Positions 43,319 through 53,710 of a stretch of 64,000 nt of DNA are shown here, in pieces; within the stretch, counting starts at the first letter, position 1, and the number at the start of each line of letters is the position of its first letter. Position numbers and translations under genes: made by a program. The stretch comes from JBAXAM01 sp964565935 (GTDB lineage: Bacteria; Pseudomonadota; Gammaproteobacteria; UBA9339): assembly GCA_964565935.1 (NCBI GenBank), contig CAZMGW010000001.1, positions 21,273-85,272 of the forward strand, in the 5' to 3' direction. The notes below the pieces were generated by a model that did not search any database, was not told where the DNA came from, and saw only the letters and a list, made by a program, of their open reading frames with translations.

Positions 43319-45094
43319 TCATAACTTCTCAAGCTCCTCCCAGCGCCGATATAGTTTTTTTAACTCATCTTCCAAAGTGCTTAACCGCATTTGCATCTGA
43401 ATAATTGTCGTTTTATCTTTTTTGTAAAAACCAGGCTCGGCCATCTGTTGGTGTAGTTGGTGTTGCTCAATTTCAATTTTTTCGATTTTTCCCGGTAGGT
43501 TTTTTAACTCGTTCCTTTCAGCGGCAGTTATCTGTTTTTTAGGCGCGGCCATTTTTATTGGCAAGCGTTCTTTTTCTGGCTTTACTACAAACGATGGCAC
43601 CGATCTCTGGCGCAACCAATCATCATAATCGCCAACATATTCACTAATTTTTCCGGCACCCTCAAAAACCAGAGTACTCGTAACAATATTATTTAAAAAA
43701 ACACGATCATGACTAACCAACAAAACCGTACCAGAATAATCCACCAAAAGATCTTCTAGCAACTCAAGAGTCTCAATATCCAAATCATTAGTTGGCTCAT
43801 CAAGCACCAAAACATTCGATGGCTTGGTAAACATTTTGGCTAACAACAATCGATTCCGCTCTCCCCCGGAAAGCTGATTAACCGGTGATAGTGCGCGCTC
43901 TGGAGAAAACAAAAAATCCTGTAGGTAATTAATAATATGCTTGGGTTTTCCGTTTATCGTTACATAATCGCTGCCGAGAGCAATGTTTTCACGCAAAGAT
44001 TTTTCTTCATCGAATTGGCTGCGCAGCTGGTCAAAATAAGCAACTTGTAGCTTGGTGCCTATTTTTATTACCCCGGTTTGTGGCTTTAAATCCCCTAATA
44101 ACAAACGCAGCAATGTTGTTTTACCGCAACCATTTGGACCAATAACACCTATTTTATCGCCACGTAAAACATCGATAGTAAAGTTTTTAATAATCGGCTG
44201 AGCATCGTCATAGCCATATGAAATTTTTTCGGCTTCGATAACTAATTTCCCTGAGCTGCTAGCCTGTTGAACTTGCATTTTAACATTGCCAATTAGCCCG
44301 CGACGAGCTTGACGTTCCAAGCGCAATTTTTTTAGCTTGGCAACTCGGCCTTCATTTCGAGTTCGACGAGCTTTTACTCCTTGACGAATCCACACCTCTT
44401 CTTGCGCCAATCTTTTATCAAACAGCGCGTTGTGTTTTTCCTGTGCATCTAAAGCTTCTTGCTTGCGCTCTAAATAAGTCGCGTAATCGCACTCCCAACT
44501 GGATAAATTACCACGATCCAACTCCACAATCCTGGTGGCAATTTTTTGCAAGAAAAGGCGATCGTGCGTAATAAATAATAGGGTCCCATAATATTTGCTA
44601 AAAAACTGCTCCAACCACTCTATATTTTCAATATCAAGATGATTGGTTGGCTCATCCAAGAGCAATAAGTCTGGCACGGTGATAAGCGCTTTTGATAAAA
44701 AAACCCGACGTTTTAAACCACCAGAAAGTGTATTAAATTCCGCCTCACCATCCAATGTTAAACGCGATAAAAGCTCAGTAACACGCTGGCGAACTTCCCA
44801 ATCTTCAGCATTCGGTAATTCAGCAGCAAGCAGATCTGAAACTCTACCGCTAACATTTTGCGGCACCTCTTGCGCTAATTGCGCAATTTTAATTCCCCGT
44901 TCTATTGCCACCTCACCACCGTCCGGTTTGATAACGCCTGCAATCAACTTCATCAATGTTGACTTACCAGCACCGTTGCGCCCCACTAAACAAACACGCT
45001 CACGCCTGTCTAATGAGAAACTAATTTGATTTAATACTGGAGGCAATCCAAAGCTAACAGTGACGTCGTGAAGTGTTACTAATGACACAGTCAT
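43319..45094 (-). CDS. uup: ABC-F ATPase, Uup-type
   Basis: A 591-residue soluble protein with two ABC ATPase domains and no membrane spans. First domain: Walker A GRNGAGKST, signature LSGGLKRRVF, Walker B LLLLDEPTNHLD. An inter-domain linker of long charged helices follows. Second domain: GPNGCGKTT, LSGGERNRLL, LVLDEPTNDLD. A C-terminal coiled coil (about 520-591, EIEQHQLHQQMAE to the end) is the DNA- or Holliday-junction-binding extension diagnostic of Uup. It may act on ribosomes or recombination intermediates. Last gene of the leftward run that starts at rnhB. Confidence 0.9.
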   Translation of the reverse strand: MTVSLVTLHDVTVSFGLPPVLNQISFSLDRRERVCLVGRNGAGKSTLMKLIAGVIKPDGGEVAIERGIKIAQLAQEVPQNVSGRVSDLLAAELPNAEDWEVRQRVTELLSRLTLDGEAEFNTLSGGLKRRVFLSKALITVPDLLLLDEPTNHLDIENIEWLEQFFSKYYGTLLFITHDRLFLQKIATRIVELDRGNLSSWECDYATYLERKQEALDAQEKHNALFDKRLAQEEVWIRQGVKARRTRNEGRVAKLKKLRLERQARRGLIGNVKMQVQQASSSGKLVIEAEKISYGYDDAQPIIKNFTIDVLRGDKIGVIGPNGCGKTTLLRLLLGDLKPQTGVIKIGTKLQVAYFDQLRSQFDEEKSLRENIALGSDYVTINGKPKHIINYLQDFLFSPERALSPVNQLSGGERNRLLLAKMFTKPSNVLVLDEPTNDLDIETLELLEDLLVDYSGTVLLVSHDRVFLNNIVTSTLVFEGAGKISEYVGDYDDWLRQRSVPSFVVKPEKERLPIKMAAPKKQITAAERNELKNLPGKIEKIEIEQHQLHQQMAEPGFYKKDKTTIIQMQMRLSTLEDELKKLYRRWEELEKL

Positions 45095-45140
45095 CCTTAT
45101 AAAAAACTATATTTTTTTCATTCTGATTTACGACCAAATC

Positions 45141-45710
45141 TCAATCACCAAGTATCATCTTCAAAATTTTAGGTTGACGCGGACTAGCTGCTGGAATTGT
45201 ATGCGGATAACCAACGGTCAACGTAGCAACAATTTCGTAATCTTCCGGTAGCCCTATTTCTTTCCTTAAAGCCGCATCTTCAATCTTTGAACCAAGCCCA
45301 ACCCAACAAGTTCCTAAATTTTTTGCTGTTGCAGCAAACATAAAATATGCCGCAGCCAATGCACAATCGCGATGAAAATATTCATTTTCATTCTTACCAG
45401 CAATTATCACCAAACACGGCGCATTGTAAAAAAGATTAGGACGATCATGTAACATTTTTTCATATTGTTTTTGGTGAGAATTAGGATTGGCCTCAATCTC
45501 ACGCAGAAGATTTTTTTTGCTTTCATCAGAAATTCTTTGCATCAACTTCCGATCTTGAATGACAATAAACCTCCACGGCTGAAGATTCGTAGCGCTCGGC
45601 GCCTGGCAGGCATCAGTCAGAATCTTCTGCAATAATTCTGGACTAATAGTCTTATCTTCATAATCCCTGATTGAGCGGCGACTTTTTAATATATCTTCAT
45701 ACGCAATCAT
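45141..45710 (-). CDS. Nitroreductase-family FMN oxidoreductase
   Basis: A 189-residue nitroreductase-fold flavoprotein. It has the N-terminal SRRSIRDYEDK motif (FMN phosphate contacts, about 11-21), APSATNLQPWRF, and the LGTCWVGLGSKIEDAALRKE stretch. It likely reduces quinones, nitro compounds or flavins with NAD(P)H as a dimer. The natural substrate cannot be told. It lies 21 bases downstream of the SemiSWEET gene and 46 bases upstream of uup. Confidence 0.85.
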   Translation of the reverse strand: MIAYEDILKSRRSIRDYEDKTISPELLQKILTDACQAPSATNLQPWRFIVIQDRKLMQRISDESKKNLLREIEANPNSHQKQYEKMLHDRPNLFYNAPCLVIIAGKNENEYFHRDCALAAAYFMFAATAKNLGTCWVGLGSKIEDAALRKEIGLPEDYEIVATLTVGYPHTIPAASPRQPKILKMILGD

Positions 45711-45731
45711 GGTTGCTTTCTCCTATAATTT

Positions 45732-45992
45732 TTAACCGTGCTTTATTTTCAAAAAAAGGATTACTGCTGCTAAAGCCAAGGTAATTCCATTGGCCACAAT
45801 TAATGGTATATTTATAATTAATATTCCATAAATCAACCAACATAGCAACCCAATACAAAACAACAAATATGTTGCAAGAGAAATTTCATCCGTTTTTTTC
45901 GAGCTTATTGTTTTAATTACTTGCGGCAAAAAAGCGATTGTAGTTAGACAAGCAGCTGAATAACCAAAAATACTTGAAATAATGGTTTGCAT
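45732..45992 (-). CDS. SemiSWEET-type sugar transporter
   Basis: An 86-residue membrane protein with three hydrophobic spans (about 5-25, 38-58, 62-82), forming one triple-helix bundle. The PQ motif is in IAFLPQVIKTISSKKTDEIS, the hallmark of SemiSWEET/PQ-loop proteins. These act as dimers that move sugars down their gradient. Short length is normal for the bacterial half-size family. The substrate is not known here. It sits 15 bases from the MgtA-type gene. Confidence 0.85.
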   Translation of the reverse strand: MQTIISSIFGYSAACLTTIAFLPQVIKTISSKKTDEISLATYLLFCIGLLCWLIYGILIINIPLIVANGITLALAAVILFLKIKHG

Positions 45993-46007
45993 TATACACC
46001 CTCTATA

Positions 46008-48638
46008 TTAATCGCCATATTTTCGAAAAAACCAAGACTTAACTGCCTGAGTTAATATAACATAACACAGCATTATAATAGCCAAAAATAACCAATAAAG
46101 CGATGGCAATGCGACAAAACCAAGAGCGGTGGCAAAAGGTGAGACAGTCAGCCAAGCCCCAACTCCCACAATCAACAATGAACTAGCAATCAAGGGCCAA
46201 CTTGCCCAACTCTGGATAAATGGAATTTTATTCGTTCGTATCACATGAATAATCAGCGTTTGGGTAAAAAGCGATTCAACAAACCAACCAGTATGAAATA
46301 GCGCTGGATTATGCCAACAATCAAAAACATACAGCATCAAATAATAAGTGACATAATCAAAAATTGAACTAAGCGGACCGATAAATATAATAAACCGCGT
46401 GATTTTTTCAATCATCCACTTGCGTGGCTTTTGCAACCAAGTATCATCAACCTTATCGGTTGGAATAGTAGTTTGTGAAAAATCATAAAGTAAATTATTA
46501 ACCAGGATCTGAATCGGCAACATCGGCAAAAATGGTAAAAACGCGCTAGCTCCAACAACACTGAGCATATTACCAAAGTTAGAACTAGCTGCCATTTTGA
46601 TATATTTAGTTATATTCCCGAAAATTCTACGCCCCTCTAAAACACCCTGCTCTAACACTAACAAACTATTTTCCAATAAAATAATATCTGAGGATTCCTT
46701 AGCGATATCTACGGCACTATCAACAGAAATTCCAACATCTGCGGCTTTTAAAGCTGGAGCATCATTAATCCCATCGCCCAAAAAACCCAATACATTATCT
46801 TGACTTTGCAAAGCACGAATAATCCTTTCTTTATGCGCGGGAATGAGCCTGGCAAACACGCTGGTGTTAATAGCAGCCGCAGCCAATTCAGCATCTGTCA
46901 TTGCTTCAATTTGCGAACCAAGCAATAGATTCTCAATCGGGATACCAACCTCTTTACAAATATAAGCAGTAACAAACTCATTATCACCAGTTAAAATTTT
47001 AACGCCAACATTTAAAGCATGTAAGCGCTTTAAGGTTGCCTCGGCGGTAGCCTTTGGTGGATCGAAAAAAGATAAAAATCCCAACAAAATAAGATTAGAT
47101 TCATCCTTGATCGAATAAACAGATCCTATTGGCGCTTCTGGAATCTTTTTATAGGCCAAAGCAATTACCCGAAATCCTTCCGTATTCAAACCAGTTGCAA
47201 CTTCGTTACATTTAGTTACATGCTCAGGAAGCATACTGACAACTTCACCATTTATTTCGATATCGCTACACTGGCTCATAACCTCTTCCAGCGCACCTTT
47301 GCAGATCAAAATATGTTTTTTATTTGCATCTTCTACCACTACCGACATTCGTCGGCGCACAAAATCAAAGGGGATTTCATCTATTTTGTTATATTGCTCC
47401 TTCATTTTCAGACGTTCTTCTAAATCTTCATGATCCAAAATCGCATCATCCATTAAGTTTTTTAACCCCGTATGATGATAACTATTCAGATAACCAAAAT
47501 TTAGCACTCTTGCGCTGGGCACCCCAAGAACATCAATATGCCTTTCCAATACGATTCTGCCTTCGGTTAAGGTACCGGTTTTATCGGTACACAAAATATT
47601 CATCGCACCAAAATTTTGAATAGAATTCAGTTGTTTGACGATGGTTTTTTTACGCGCCATCATCAAAGCCCCTTTAGAAAGATTTACGGTAACAATCATC
47701 GGTAACATTTCTGGCGTTAGACCAACAGCAATCGCCAAAGCAAATAAAAATGCCTCACCCCAATCGTGCCTTGCTAAACCATTGATGAGGAAAACAGCCG
47801 GTACCATAACGGCCGCAAATTTAATCATCAACCAAGTAAACTTATTTATGCCTTTATCAAAACTAGTTAATTGCCGTTGGCCAACAATTGAACTTGCCAA
47901 TGATCCAAAACAGGTATTGCTACCTGTATTGATAACAATCGCGGTAGCGCTACCACTCACCACATTAGAGCCCAAAAAACAGATATTGGTTAACTCAAAA
48001 GGATTTTTAATCTTAGCTTCTGTGGGAGTACTTTTTTTCTCGATTGGCAGAGGTTCCCCAGTTAATGCAGCCTGATTGAGAAATAAATCTTTGGCCGAAA
48101 TAATGCGTACATCTGCCGGGATCATATCGCCCGCCGATAATTTAATGATATCGCCAGGCACTAACATTTTTAACGCAATTTCATGCTCTTGGCCATCACG
48201 TACTACAGTTGCATTATTTCGCACCATAGCTTTTAGTTTTTCCGCCGCGTGATCGGCGCGCATTTCCTGCACAAAACGCAAAACTACTCCTACAACCACC
48301 ATGACAAAAATTATAACAGTAGCTCGATCATCTCCGGTTAAATGTGAAATTATTCCCAAAATAATAAGCAAAAGAACTAATGGATTTTTGAAATTAGCAA
48401 GGAAGCGTAATACTCCAGACTGGCGTTTTTCACGGGCAATTTCATTTAATCCGTATTTGCGTAAACGTGACTTGGTGACTTTTTTATTCAGTCCATTTAA
48501 ATTTGATTGCAATTTTTGCACAACGGAACTTACTTCTAAGCACGAAAATTGTGATAACAGATCTGAAAAATGAGGAGGTTGGCCAACAACAGGGCTTGAT
48601 TGCGCCAATGATATTTTTGTGATTTTTGGTAATTCCAT
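46008..48638 (-). CDS. mgtA: P-type Mg2+-importing ATPase, MgtA/MgtB-type
   Basis: An 876-residue type III P-ATPase. It has the phosphorylation motif CTDKTGTLTEG with Asp352, the actuator TGE at 193-195 (ALTGEPLPIEKK), the membrane motif VGLTPEMLPMIV (305-316), the hinge GDGINDAPALK, and about ten membrane spans including the C-terminal six. Residue pattern and length agree with MgtA/MgtB, which import Mg2+ at low external Mg. It lies 12 bases after dnaE and has no separate leader, so the mgtA riboswitch/leader of enterics is absent here. Confidence 0.92.
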   Translation of the reverse strand: MELPKITKISLAQSSPVVGQPPHFSDLLSQFSCLEVSSVVQKLQSNLNGLNKKVTKSRLRKYGLNEIAREKRQSGVLRFLANFKNPLVLLLIILGIISHLTGDDRATVIIFVMVVVGVVLRFVQEMRADHAAEKLKAMVRNNATVVRDGQEHEIALKMLVPGDIIKLSAGDMIPADVRIISAKDLFLNQAALTGEPLPIEKKSTPTEAKIKNPFELTNICFLGSNVVSGSATAIVINTGSNTCFGSLASSIVGQRQLTSFDKGINKFTWLMIKFAAVMVPAVFLINGLARHDWGEAFLFALAIAVGLTPEMLPMIVTVNLSKGALMMARKKTIVKQLNSIQNFGAMNILCTDKTGTLTEGRIVLERHIDVLGVPSARVLNFGYLNSYHHTGLKNLMDDAILDHEDLEERLKMKEQYNKIDEIPFDFVRRRMSVVVEDANKKHILICKGALEEVMSQCSDIEINGEVVSMLPEHVTKCNEVATGLNTEGFRVIALAYKKIPEAPIGSVYSIKDESNLILLGFLSFFDPPKATAEATLKRLHALNVGVKILTGDNEFVTAYICKEVGIPIENLLLGSQIEAMTDAELAAAAINTSVFARLIPAHKERIIRALQSQDNVLGFLGDGINDAPALKAADVGISVDSAVDIAKESSDIILLENSLLVLEQGVLEGRRIFGNITKYIKMAASSNFGNMLSVVGASAFLPFLPMLPIQILVNNLLYDFSQTTIPTDKVDDTWLQKPRKWMIEKITRFIIFIGPLSSIFDYVTYYLMLYVFDCWHNPALFHTGWFVESLFTQTLIIHVIRTNKIPFIQSWASWPLIASSLLIVGVGAWLTVSPFATALGFVALPSLYWLFLAIIMLCYVILTQAVKSWFFRKYGD

Positions 48639-48650
48639 TTTTACTCTTCC

Positions 48651-51600
48651 CTACCGATAAACCAAAGAAACATTTGCAGCACCAAATTGACCCTTTAGTT
48701 TAACCAACAATTCTTCTTTGGGATATACTTTCCACTTGTCACCCAATGCTAATTTAGCAGCCACCTCACCGTTGTTATAGGCAACAAACACAGGACACTT
48801 GCCGCCATGATAACCACTCAAAATACCATACAAAACATGCAAAGCTTCATCAGAGATTTGTTCGGCGGTTAATTTTAATACTATTCCACGCACATAAATT
48901 GAACGCGCCTGATCTAAATTCATCGCTTTGGTTGCGCGAATACGATAACCGTCAGAAAAACTATCAACACCAACTTCACCCTCAACAATTACCAATTGAC
49001 CTTCAACCAAACACTCTCTTGCCGAAGCAAAGTTCTCGGCATACATAGTAACATCAATACTTGCAGTCATATCTTCTAGAGTAATAATAGCAAGACGATT
49101 ACCACTTTTGGTATTGACGATTTTTAAGTTTTTAATAAAACCGGCTATCAATACAGCCCTACCTGTCTCTGGAACCAACTCCGAAATACTAGCGGATATA
49201 AATTCATCAAGCTCTGAAACAAACTGCTCAATTGGGTGTCCATTAAGATAAAATCCGAGAATATCTTTTTCATGCTGCAAGCGTTCTTCTTTAGTCCACT
49301 CAGCTACCGCAATATAATCAAGCGTATTACTATTTTCTTCTGGAGATAGCTCACCAAATAAATCAATTTGACCTGAAGCAGAGTGTTTTCCATGTTGCTC
49401 TGCGGCGCGCATCGCGATTCCAAGTGTAGCAATCTGACTAGCCCGACCAGGGCCAATTTTATCTAAAGCACCGGCATAAATTAACGCCTCCAGCACTCTC
49501 TTATTTACCTTGCGAGCATCAACTCTTTTACATAAATCGAATAAATCTCTAAAGGAGCCTTGTTCGCTGCGCGCCGCCAAAATAATATCTACGGCCGCTT
49601 GCCCCACACCCTTAACAGCACCTAACCCATATAATATCTCGCCGCTTGCATTAACTGTAAACTGATAATTACTACTATTAATGTCTGGTGGGATAATTGT
49701 CAGATTCGATTTTTTGCAATCATTCAAAAAGAACACTACTTTGTCAGTATTGTCCATATCAGAAGACAAAACTGCTGCCATAAATTCCGCCGGATAATGT
49801 GCTTTAAGCCAAGCGGTTTGATAGGAAATTAAAGCATATGCTGTAGAATGTGATTTATTAAATCCATAACCTGCAAATTTTTCCATCAAATCAAAAATAG
49901 TATTAGCCAAATGTTTATCAATATTGTTTTTAGCTGCACCATCTATAAAAACCGCACGCTGCAATGCCATTTCCTCTGGCTTTTTCTTGCCCATGGCGCG
50001 GCGCAATAAATCAGCAGCGCCCAAACTATAACCAGCCAAGCTTTGCGCCATTTGCATTACTTGCTCTTGATAAACCACCACTCCATAAGTTGGGCGTAAA
50101 ATTGGTTCAAGCTTAGGATGCAAATAGGTAATCCGCGAACGTCCATTTTTACGATCAACAAACTCATCTAACATTCCTGACTGCAAAACCCCAGGACGAA
50201 TGATAGCACCCAATGCCACTACATCAGTAAAACAATCTGGCTTAAAACGCTTAATTATATCGCGCGACATTCGCGATTCAAACTGAAACACTGCAGTAGT
50301 ATTACAATCCCGTAACAATTTATAGGTAGCCTTGTCATCAAGCGGAATAAGGTTAATATCAATCGGCGACTCACCTTGATGCTTACGCACAGCATTAATA
50401 TTTTGCAAAGCTAAATTAATTATAGTTAAAGTACGCAACCCAAGAAAGTCAAACTTAACTAAACCAACTGTCTCAACATCGTCTTTATCAAATTGCGTTA
50501 CGACTCCTTCCCCTGCTGCTTCACAATAAAGCGGCATGAAATCAGTTAACGCTGAAGGGGCAATAACCACTCCACCAGCATGCTTACCTGCATTCCTGGT
50601 GATCCCCTCAAGCTTCATTGCCAAATCGATCAAAGTTTTGGTGTCTTCTTCCTGATTATACTTCTGCTGCAACAACTCTTCTTCTTGCAATGCACGCTCT
50701 AGACTAATGCCAATCTCAAACGGAATTAACTTAGCAATTTTGTCGACGTACCCATATGGATACCCAAGCACACGACCAACATCACGCACCACTGCTCGTG
50801 CTGCCATAGTGCCGTAAGTTATAATCTGCGCGACCTTGTCTTTGCCATAGCGTCCAACCACATATTCAATCACACGATCGCGGCCATCCATGCAAAAATC
50901 AACATCAAAATCAGGCAATGACACACGCTCTGGGTTCAAAAATCTTTCAAATAACAGCTCATATTTAATCGGATCAATATCAGTAATATCTAACGCATAA
51001 GCCACAAGTGAACCAGCGCCCGAACCTCTTCCTGGACCAACTGGCACGCCATTTTGCTTTGCCCAACAAATAAAATCAGCAACAATCAAAAAATAACTAG
51101 CAAAGCCCATTTTGTTAATAACATCAATTTCATATTCCAAACGCCGAGCATATTCCTCGCTTTTTTTGGCAAAATCTGGGGAGGTAACATCAAAAATTTT
51201 CTGGAAACGTTTTTTCAAACCAATATGCGCTTCTTCAGCAAAATAAATTTCCGGCGTAAGCTTTGGCGGAACTGGAAAAATTGGTAAAAAAGTTTTGCCC
51301 AAAACCAATTCAACATTACAGCGTTTAGCAATCTCAACAGAATTAATTAAGCTTTCAGGAATATCGCTAAACAGCTCCTCCATCTCCTCTGGAGAGCGCA
51401 GGTATTGCTGATCACTATATAAACGCGGCCTATTAGGATCGTCTAAAACATATCCGCTATTAATACAAACACGCGCCTCATGCGCCTCAAACTCTTGTTT
51501 GGATACAAAACGCACCACGTTAGTAGCAACTACTGGACATTGTAATTGTTCCGCTAAATCAAGCGCCTTTTGCAAATACTCGTCCTCGCGCGCACGTCCA

Positions 51601-52115
51601 GTACGCTGCAACTCAACATAATAACACCCAGGAAAAACTTTAAGCCAGAACTTCAATAATTGTTGCGCCTGAACTAAATCATCCGCTAATAATGATTGAC
51701 CAACATCACCATCTTTACCGCCAGAAAGCACAATTAAACCATCTGCTAATTCTTGCAGCCAGCTTCTCTTAATAATTGGCACGCCTAAATGTTGCCCTTG
51801 AACAAACGAGAGCGATACCAATTTTAAAATATTTTGATAACCTTTTTGATTTTGTGCTAACAAAAGCACTTTAAATGGATTGCGCTCGTCTTTGGTATTT
51901 TCCAGCCAAATATCCACACCAATAATTGGTTTGATTCCTGAAGCTACTGCCGCCTTATAAAACTTCACCAGGGCGAAAAGATTGCTCTGATCAGTAAAAG
52001 CGATCGCTGGCATATTTTTATCGCCACAAGCTGCCATCAACTGCTCAATGCGAACAATGCCATCGGAGATAGAATATTCAGTGTGTAAATTTAAATGTAT
52101 GAACTTTGTGGCCAT
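48651..52115 (-). CDS. dnaE: DNA polymerase III alpha subunit
   Basis: An 1154-residue C-family replicative polymerase. An N-terminal PHP domain begins HLNLHTEYSISDGI. The palm has GPGRGSGAGSLVAYAL and PDFDVDFCMDGRD with the catalytic aspartates. GITRNAGKHAGGVVIAP, the helix-hairpin-helix region and a C-terminal OB domain (about 985-1060) follow. Length is normal for Gammaproteobacteria (about 1160). It lies 13 bases downstream of rnhB, preserving the rnhB-dnaE pair known from enterics. Confidence 0.96.
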   Translation of the reverse strand: MATKFIHLNLHTEYSISDGIVRIEQLMAACGDKNMPAIAFTDQSNLFALVKFYKAAVASGIKPIIGVDIWLENTKDERNPFKVLLLAQNQKGYQNILKLVSLSFVQGQHLGVPIIKRSWLQELADGLIVLSGGKDGDVGQSLLADDLVQAQQLLKFWLKVFPGCYYVELQRTGRAREDEYLQKALDLAEQLQCPVVATNVVRFVSKQEFEAHEARVCINSGYVLDDPNRPRLYSDQQYLRSPEEMEELFSDIPESLINSVEIAKRCNVELVLGKTFLPIFPVPPKLTPEIYFAEEAHIGLKKRFQKIFDVTSPDFAKKSEEYARRLEYEIDVINKMGFASYFLIVADFICWAKQNGVPVGPGRGSGAGSLVAYALDITDIDPIKYELLFERFLNPERVSLPDFDVDFCMDGRDRVIEYVVGRYGKDKVAQIITYGTMAARAVVRDVGRVLGYPYGYVDKIAKLIPFEIGISLERALQEEELLQQKYNQEEDTKTLIDLAMKLEGITRNAGKHAGGVVIAPSALTDFMPLYCEAAGEGVVTQFDKDDVETVGLVKFDFLGLRTLTIINLALQNINAVRKHQGESPIDINLIPLDDKATYKLLRDCNTTAVFQFESRMSRDIIKRFKPDCFTDVVALGAIIRPGVLQSGMLDEFVDRKNGRSRITYLHPKLEPILRPTYGVVVYQEQVMQMAQSLAGYSLGAADLLRRAMGKKKPEEMALQRAVFIDGAAKNNIDKHLANTIFDLMEKFAGYGFNKSHSTAYALISYQTAWLKAHYPAEFMAAVLSSDMDNTDKVVFFLNDCKKSNLTIIPPDINSSNYQFTVNASGEILYGLGAVKGVGQAAVDIILAARSEQGSFRDLFDLCKRVDARKVNKRVLEALIYAGALDKIGPGRASQIATLGIAMRAAEQHGKHSASGQIDLFGELSPEENSNTLDYIAVAEWTKEERLQHEKDILGFYLNGHPIEQFVSELDEFISASISELVPETGRAVLIAGFIKNLKIVNTKSGNRLAIITLEDMTASIDVTMYAENFASARECLVEGQLVIVEGEVGVDSFSDGYRIRATKAMNLDQARSIYVRGIVLKLTAEQISDEALHVLYGILSGYHGGKCPVFVAYNNGEVAAKLALGDKWKVYPKEELLVKLKGQFGAANVSLVYR

Positions 52116-52128
52116 AAAATAAAAACAA

Positions 52129-52749
52129 CTATAAACTAAAGAACTTCTTTATCCTGCCAACCGGTGCAAAACTCCTTCGATGAATCGGAGTTACACCAAA
52201 CGTCCTTAACGCTGACAAGTGCTGCTTGGTTCCATATCCCTTATGTGCTGCAAATCCGTATTGTGGATAAATTTTGTCGTATTCGACCATTTCTCGATCG
52301 CGAATAACCTTAGCAACAATAGATGCGGCGCTTATAACTGGAACCAAATTATCTCCATTAATAATGGCTTCAACAGAATAATTTACTTTTGGACAAAAAT
52401 TACCGTCAACCTGGATATGATGAGGTTTGACGCTTAAAGCACAAATAGCTCGTTGCATAGCTAATAAACTGGCCTGCAAAATATTAATACTGTCTATTTC
52501 CTCTACTTCTGCCCGACCAATCGCCCAAGCGATACAATTATTTTGAATAATTTCGCACAAAACCTCTCGGCGCTTGGCGGTTAATAATTTTGAATCGGCC
52601 AAACCTGCAATGGGATTTATGGAATCTAAAATCACTGCGGCAGCCATTACTGGCCCAGCTAATGGCCCCCTACCAACCTCATCAACACCTGCAATCAATC
52701 TCATGCGATCATTATCGCGGCGATAAAAACTAAAAGCAATTAATTCCAC
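52129..52749 (-). CDS. rnhB: Ribonuclease HII, GTG start
   Basis: A 206-residue type 2 RNase H that removes RNA from RNA-DNA hybrids and misincorporated ribonucleotides. The metal-binding motif is AGVDEVGRGPLAGPVMAA (about 20-37), with IIGNGD-type segment IINGDNLVPVISAASIVAKV downstream. GTG at 52749 is preferred: GGAG lies seven bases upstream and the 15 residues before the motif agree with the E. coli protein length. ATG at 52704 is the alternative. First gene of the leftward rnhB-dnaE-mgtA run. Confidence 0.93.
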   Translation of the reverse strand: MELIAFSFYRRDNDRMRLIAGVDEVGRGPLAGPVMAAAVILDSINPIAGLADSKLLTAKRREVLCEIIQNNCIAWAIGRAEVEEIDSINILQASLLAMQRAICALSVKPHHIQVDGNFCPKVNYSVEAIINGDNLVPVISAASIVAKVIRDREMVEYDKIYPQYGFAAHKGYGTKQHLSALRTFGVTPIHRRSFAPVGRIKKFFSL

Positions 52750-53040
52750 ATAAAATCTCCATCTTTAACATTAAGTTATGAGCACAGAAGTTTTTTACCC
52801 ATAAAACAACAATATTTCTTCTTTTTTCATCTGGTTAGACGCTTAATAGCGCAACCCAAATCAGCTTCATTATATAAGTGTTTTTTTGCGTTAATTTTTA
52901 TTATAATATCCGCGCATAGTAACTCCTGGAAAAGTTGGCGATTATGTTTGTGTAACATGTGACATAACCCAAATACATTTAAAATAAAAACTCAGCCGTT
53001 ATCCTCTTTTTTGGCAAGGACGAAATATCAAGGAAATGAT
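52750..53040. promoter_or_regulatory. Divergent control region of rnhB and the LuxR-type gene
   Basis: This 291-base gap holds both promoters. On the plus strand TATAAT is at 52902-52907, with only a T-rich -35 region; it would give a leader of about 125 bases for the LuxR gene. CGCT-TAAT-AGCG near 52838-52849 is a short palindrome. No gene is visible. Confidence 0.4.
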
Positions 53041-53685
53041 ATGACCTCAAATAAAAAATTTTTCGCTTTTTCCCAACCGATAAATAATTTTTTCAAATTC
53101 GGCGGTGAGTTACACATTGTTTGGAAAGATATTCATAGCACATTTCTTGGCTGCGGTGATTTATTAGAAACAGAAACCGGATTAACATCATCAAACATTG
53201 TGGGGCTAGACGATAGAGACTTAATTTGGGCGGATCGCGCTGATCAATACCGTAAAGATGAAGAGGAGATGCTCGCTTCAAGAACGACCCGTTGTATCCA
53301 TGAACCAGCAAAAACAGTAAATGGTGAAGTATCACTCCTTACTTTCAAGACTCCCATGACTGGATCATCAGGATTAATAGAAGGGATCTTTCAAATTAGT
53401 TTTATCTTAGAACAAAATCCCATGTTAAAAGTAACAAAGTGGATTAACCAATTAGGCATATTAACCCCTAATCCCATGCTAATTCCTCTCTCAAACCAAA
53501 CCATCATGCAACAACTATCAAAACGCGAACAAGAGTGCTTCTTCCATTTGTCTCATGGAAAAAGCGCTAAAGAAATTGCACAATTGCTGGGATGTTCTCC
53601 AAGAACTATCGAATCGCATATTGACAATATGAAATCAAAGTTAGATTGCCGAACACGATCGGAGTTGATTAGCAAGATCGTATAG
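53041..53685 (+). CDS. LuxR-type transcriptional regulator with PAS-like N-terminus
   Basis: A 214-residue protein from the ATG at 53041 (AAGGA a few bases upstream; a TTG at 53011 is unlikely). Residues about 20-115 resemble a PAS-like sensor, with WKDIHSTFLGCGDLL and NIVGLDDRDLIWADRADQY, the style found in Legionellales regulators. The C-terminus (about 155-214) is a GerE helix-turn-helix: LSKREQECFFHLSHGKSAKE, then AQLLGCSPRTIESHIDNM. The ligand and targets are unknown. No autoinducer synthase is in the window. Confidence 0.82.
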   Translation: MTSNKKFFAFSQPINNFFKFGGELHIVWKDIHSTFLGCGDLLETETGLTSSNIVGLDDRDLIWADRADQYRKDEEEMLASRTTRCIHEPAKTVNGEVSLLTFKTPMTGSSGLIEGIFQISFILEQNPMLKVTKWINQLGILTPNPMLIPLSNQTIMQQLSKREQECFFHLSHGKSAKEIAQLLGCSPRTIESHIDNMKSKLDCRTRSELISKIV

Positions 53686-53710
53686 AAATAAAGGCAACTT
53701 CTGGATTTGG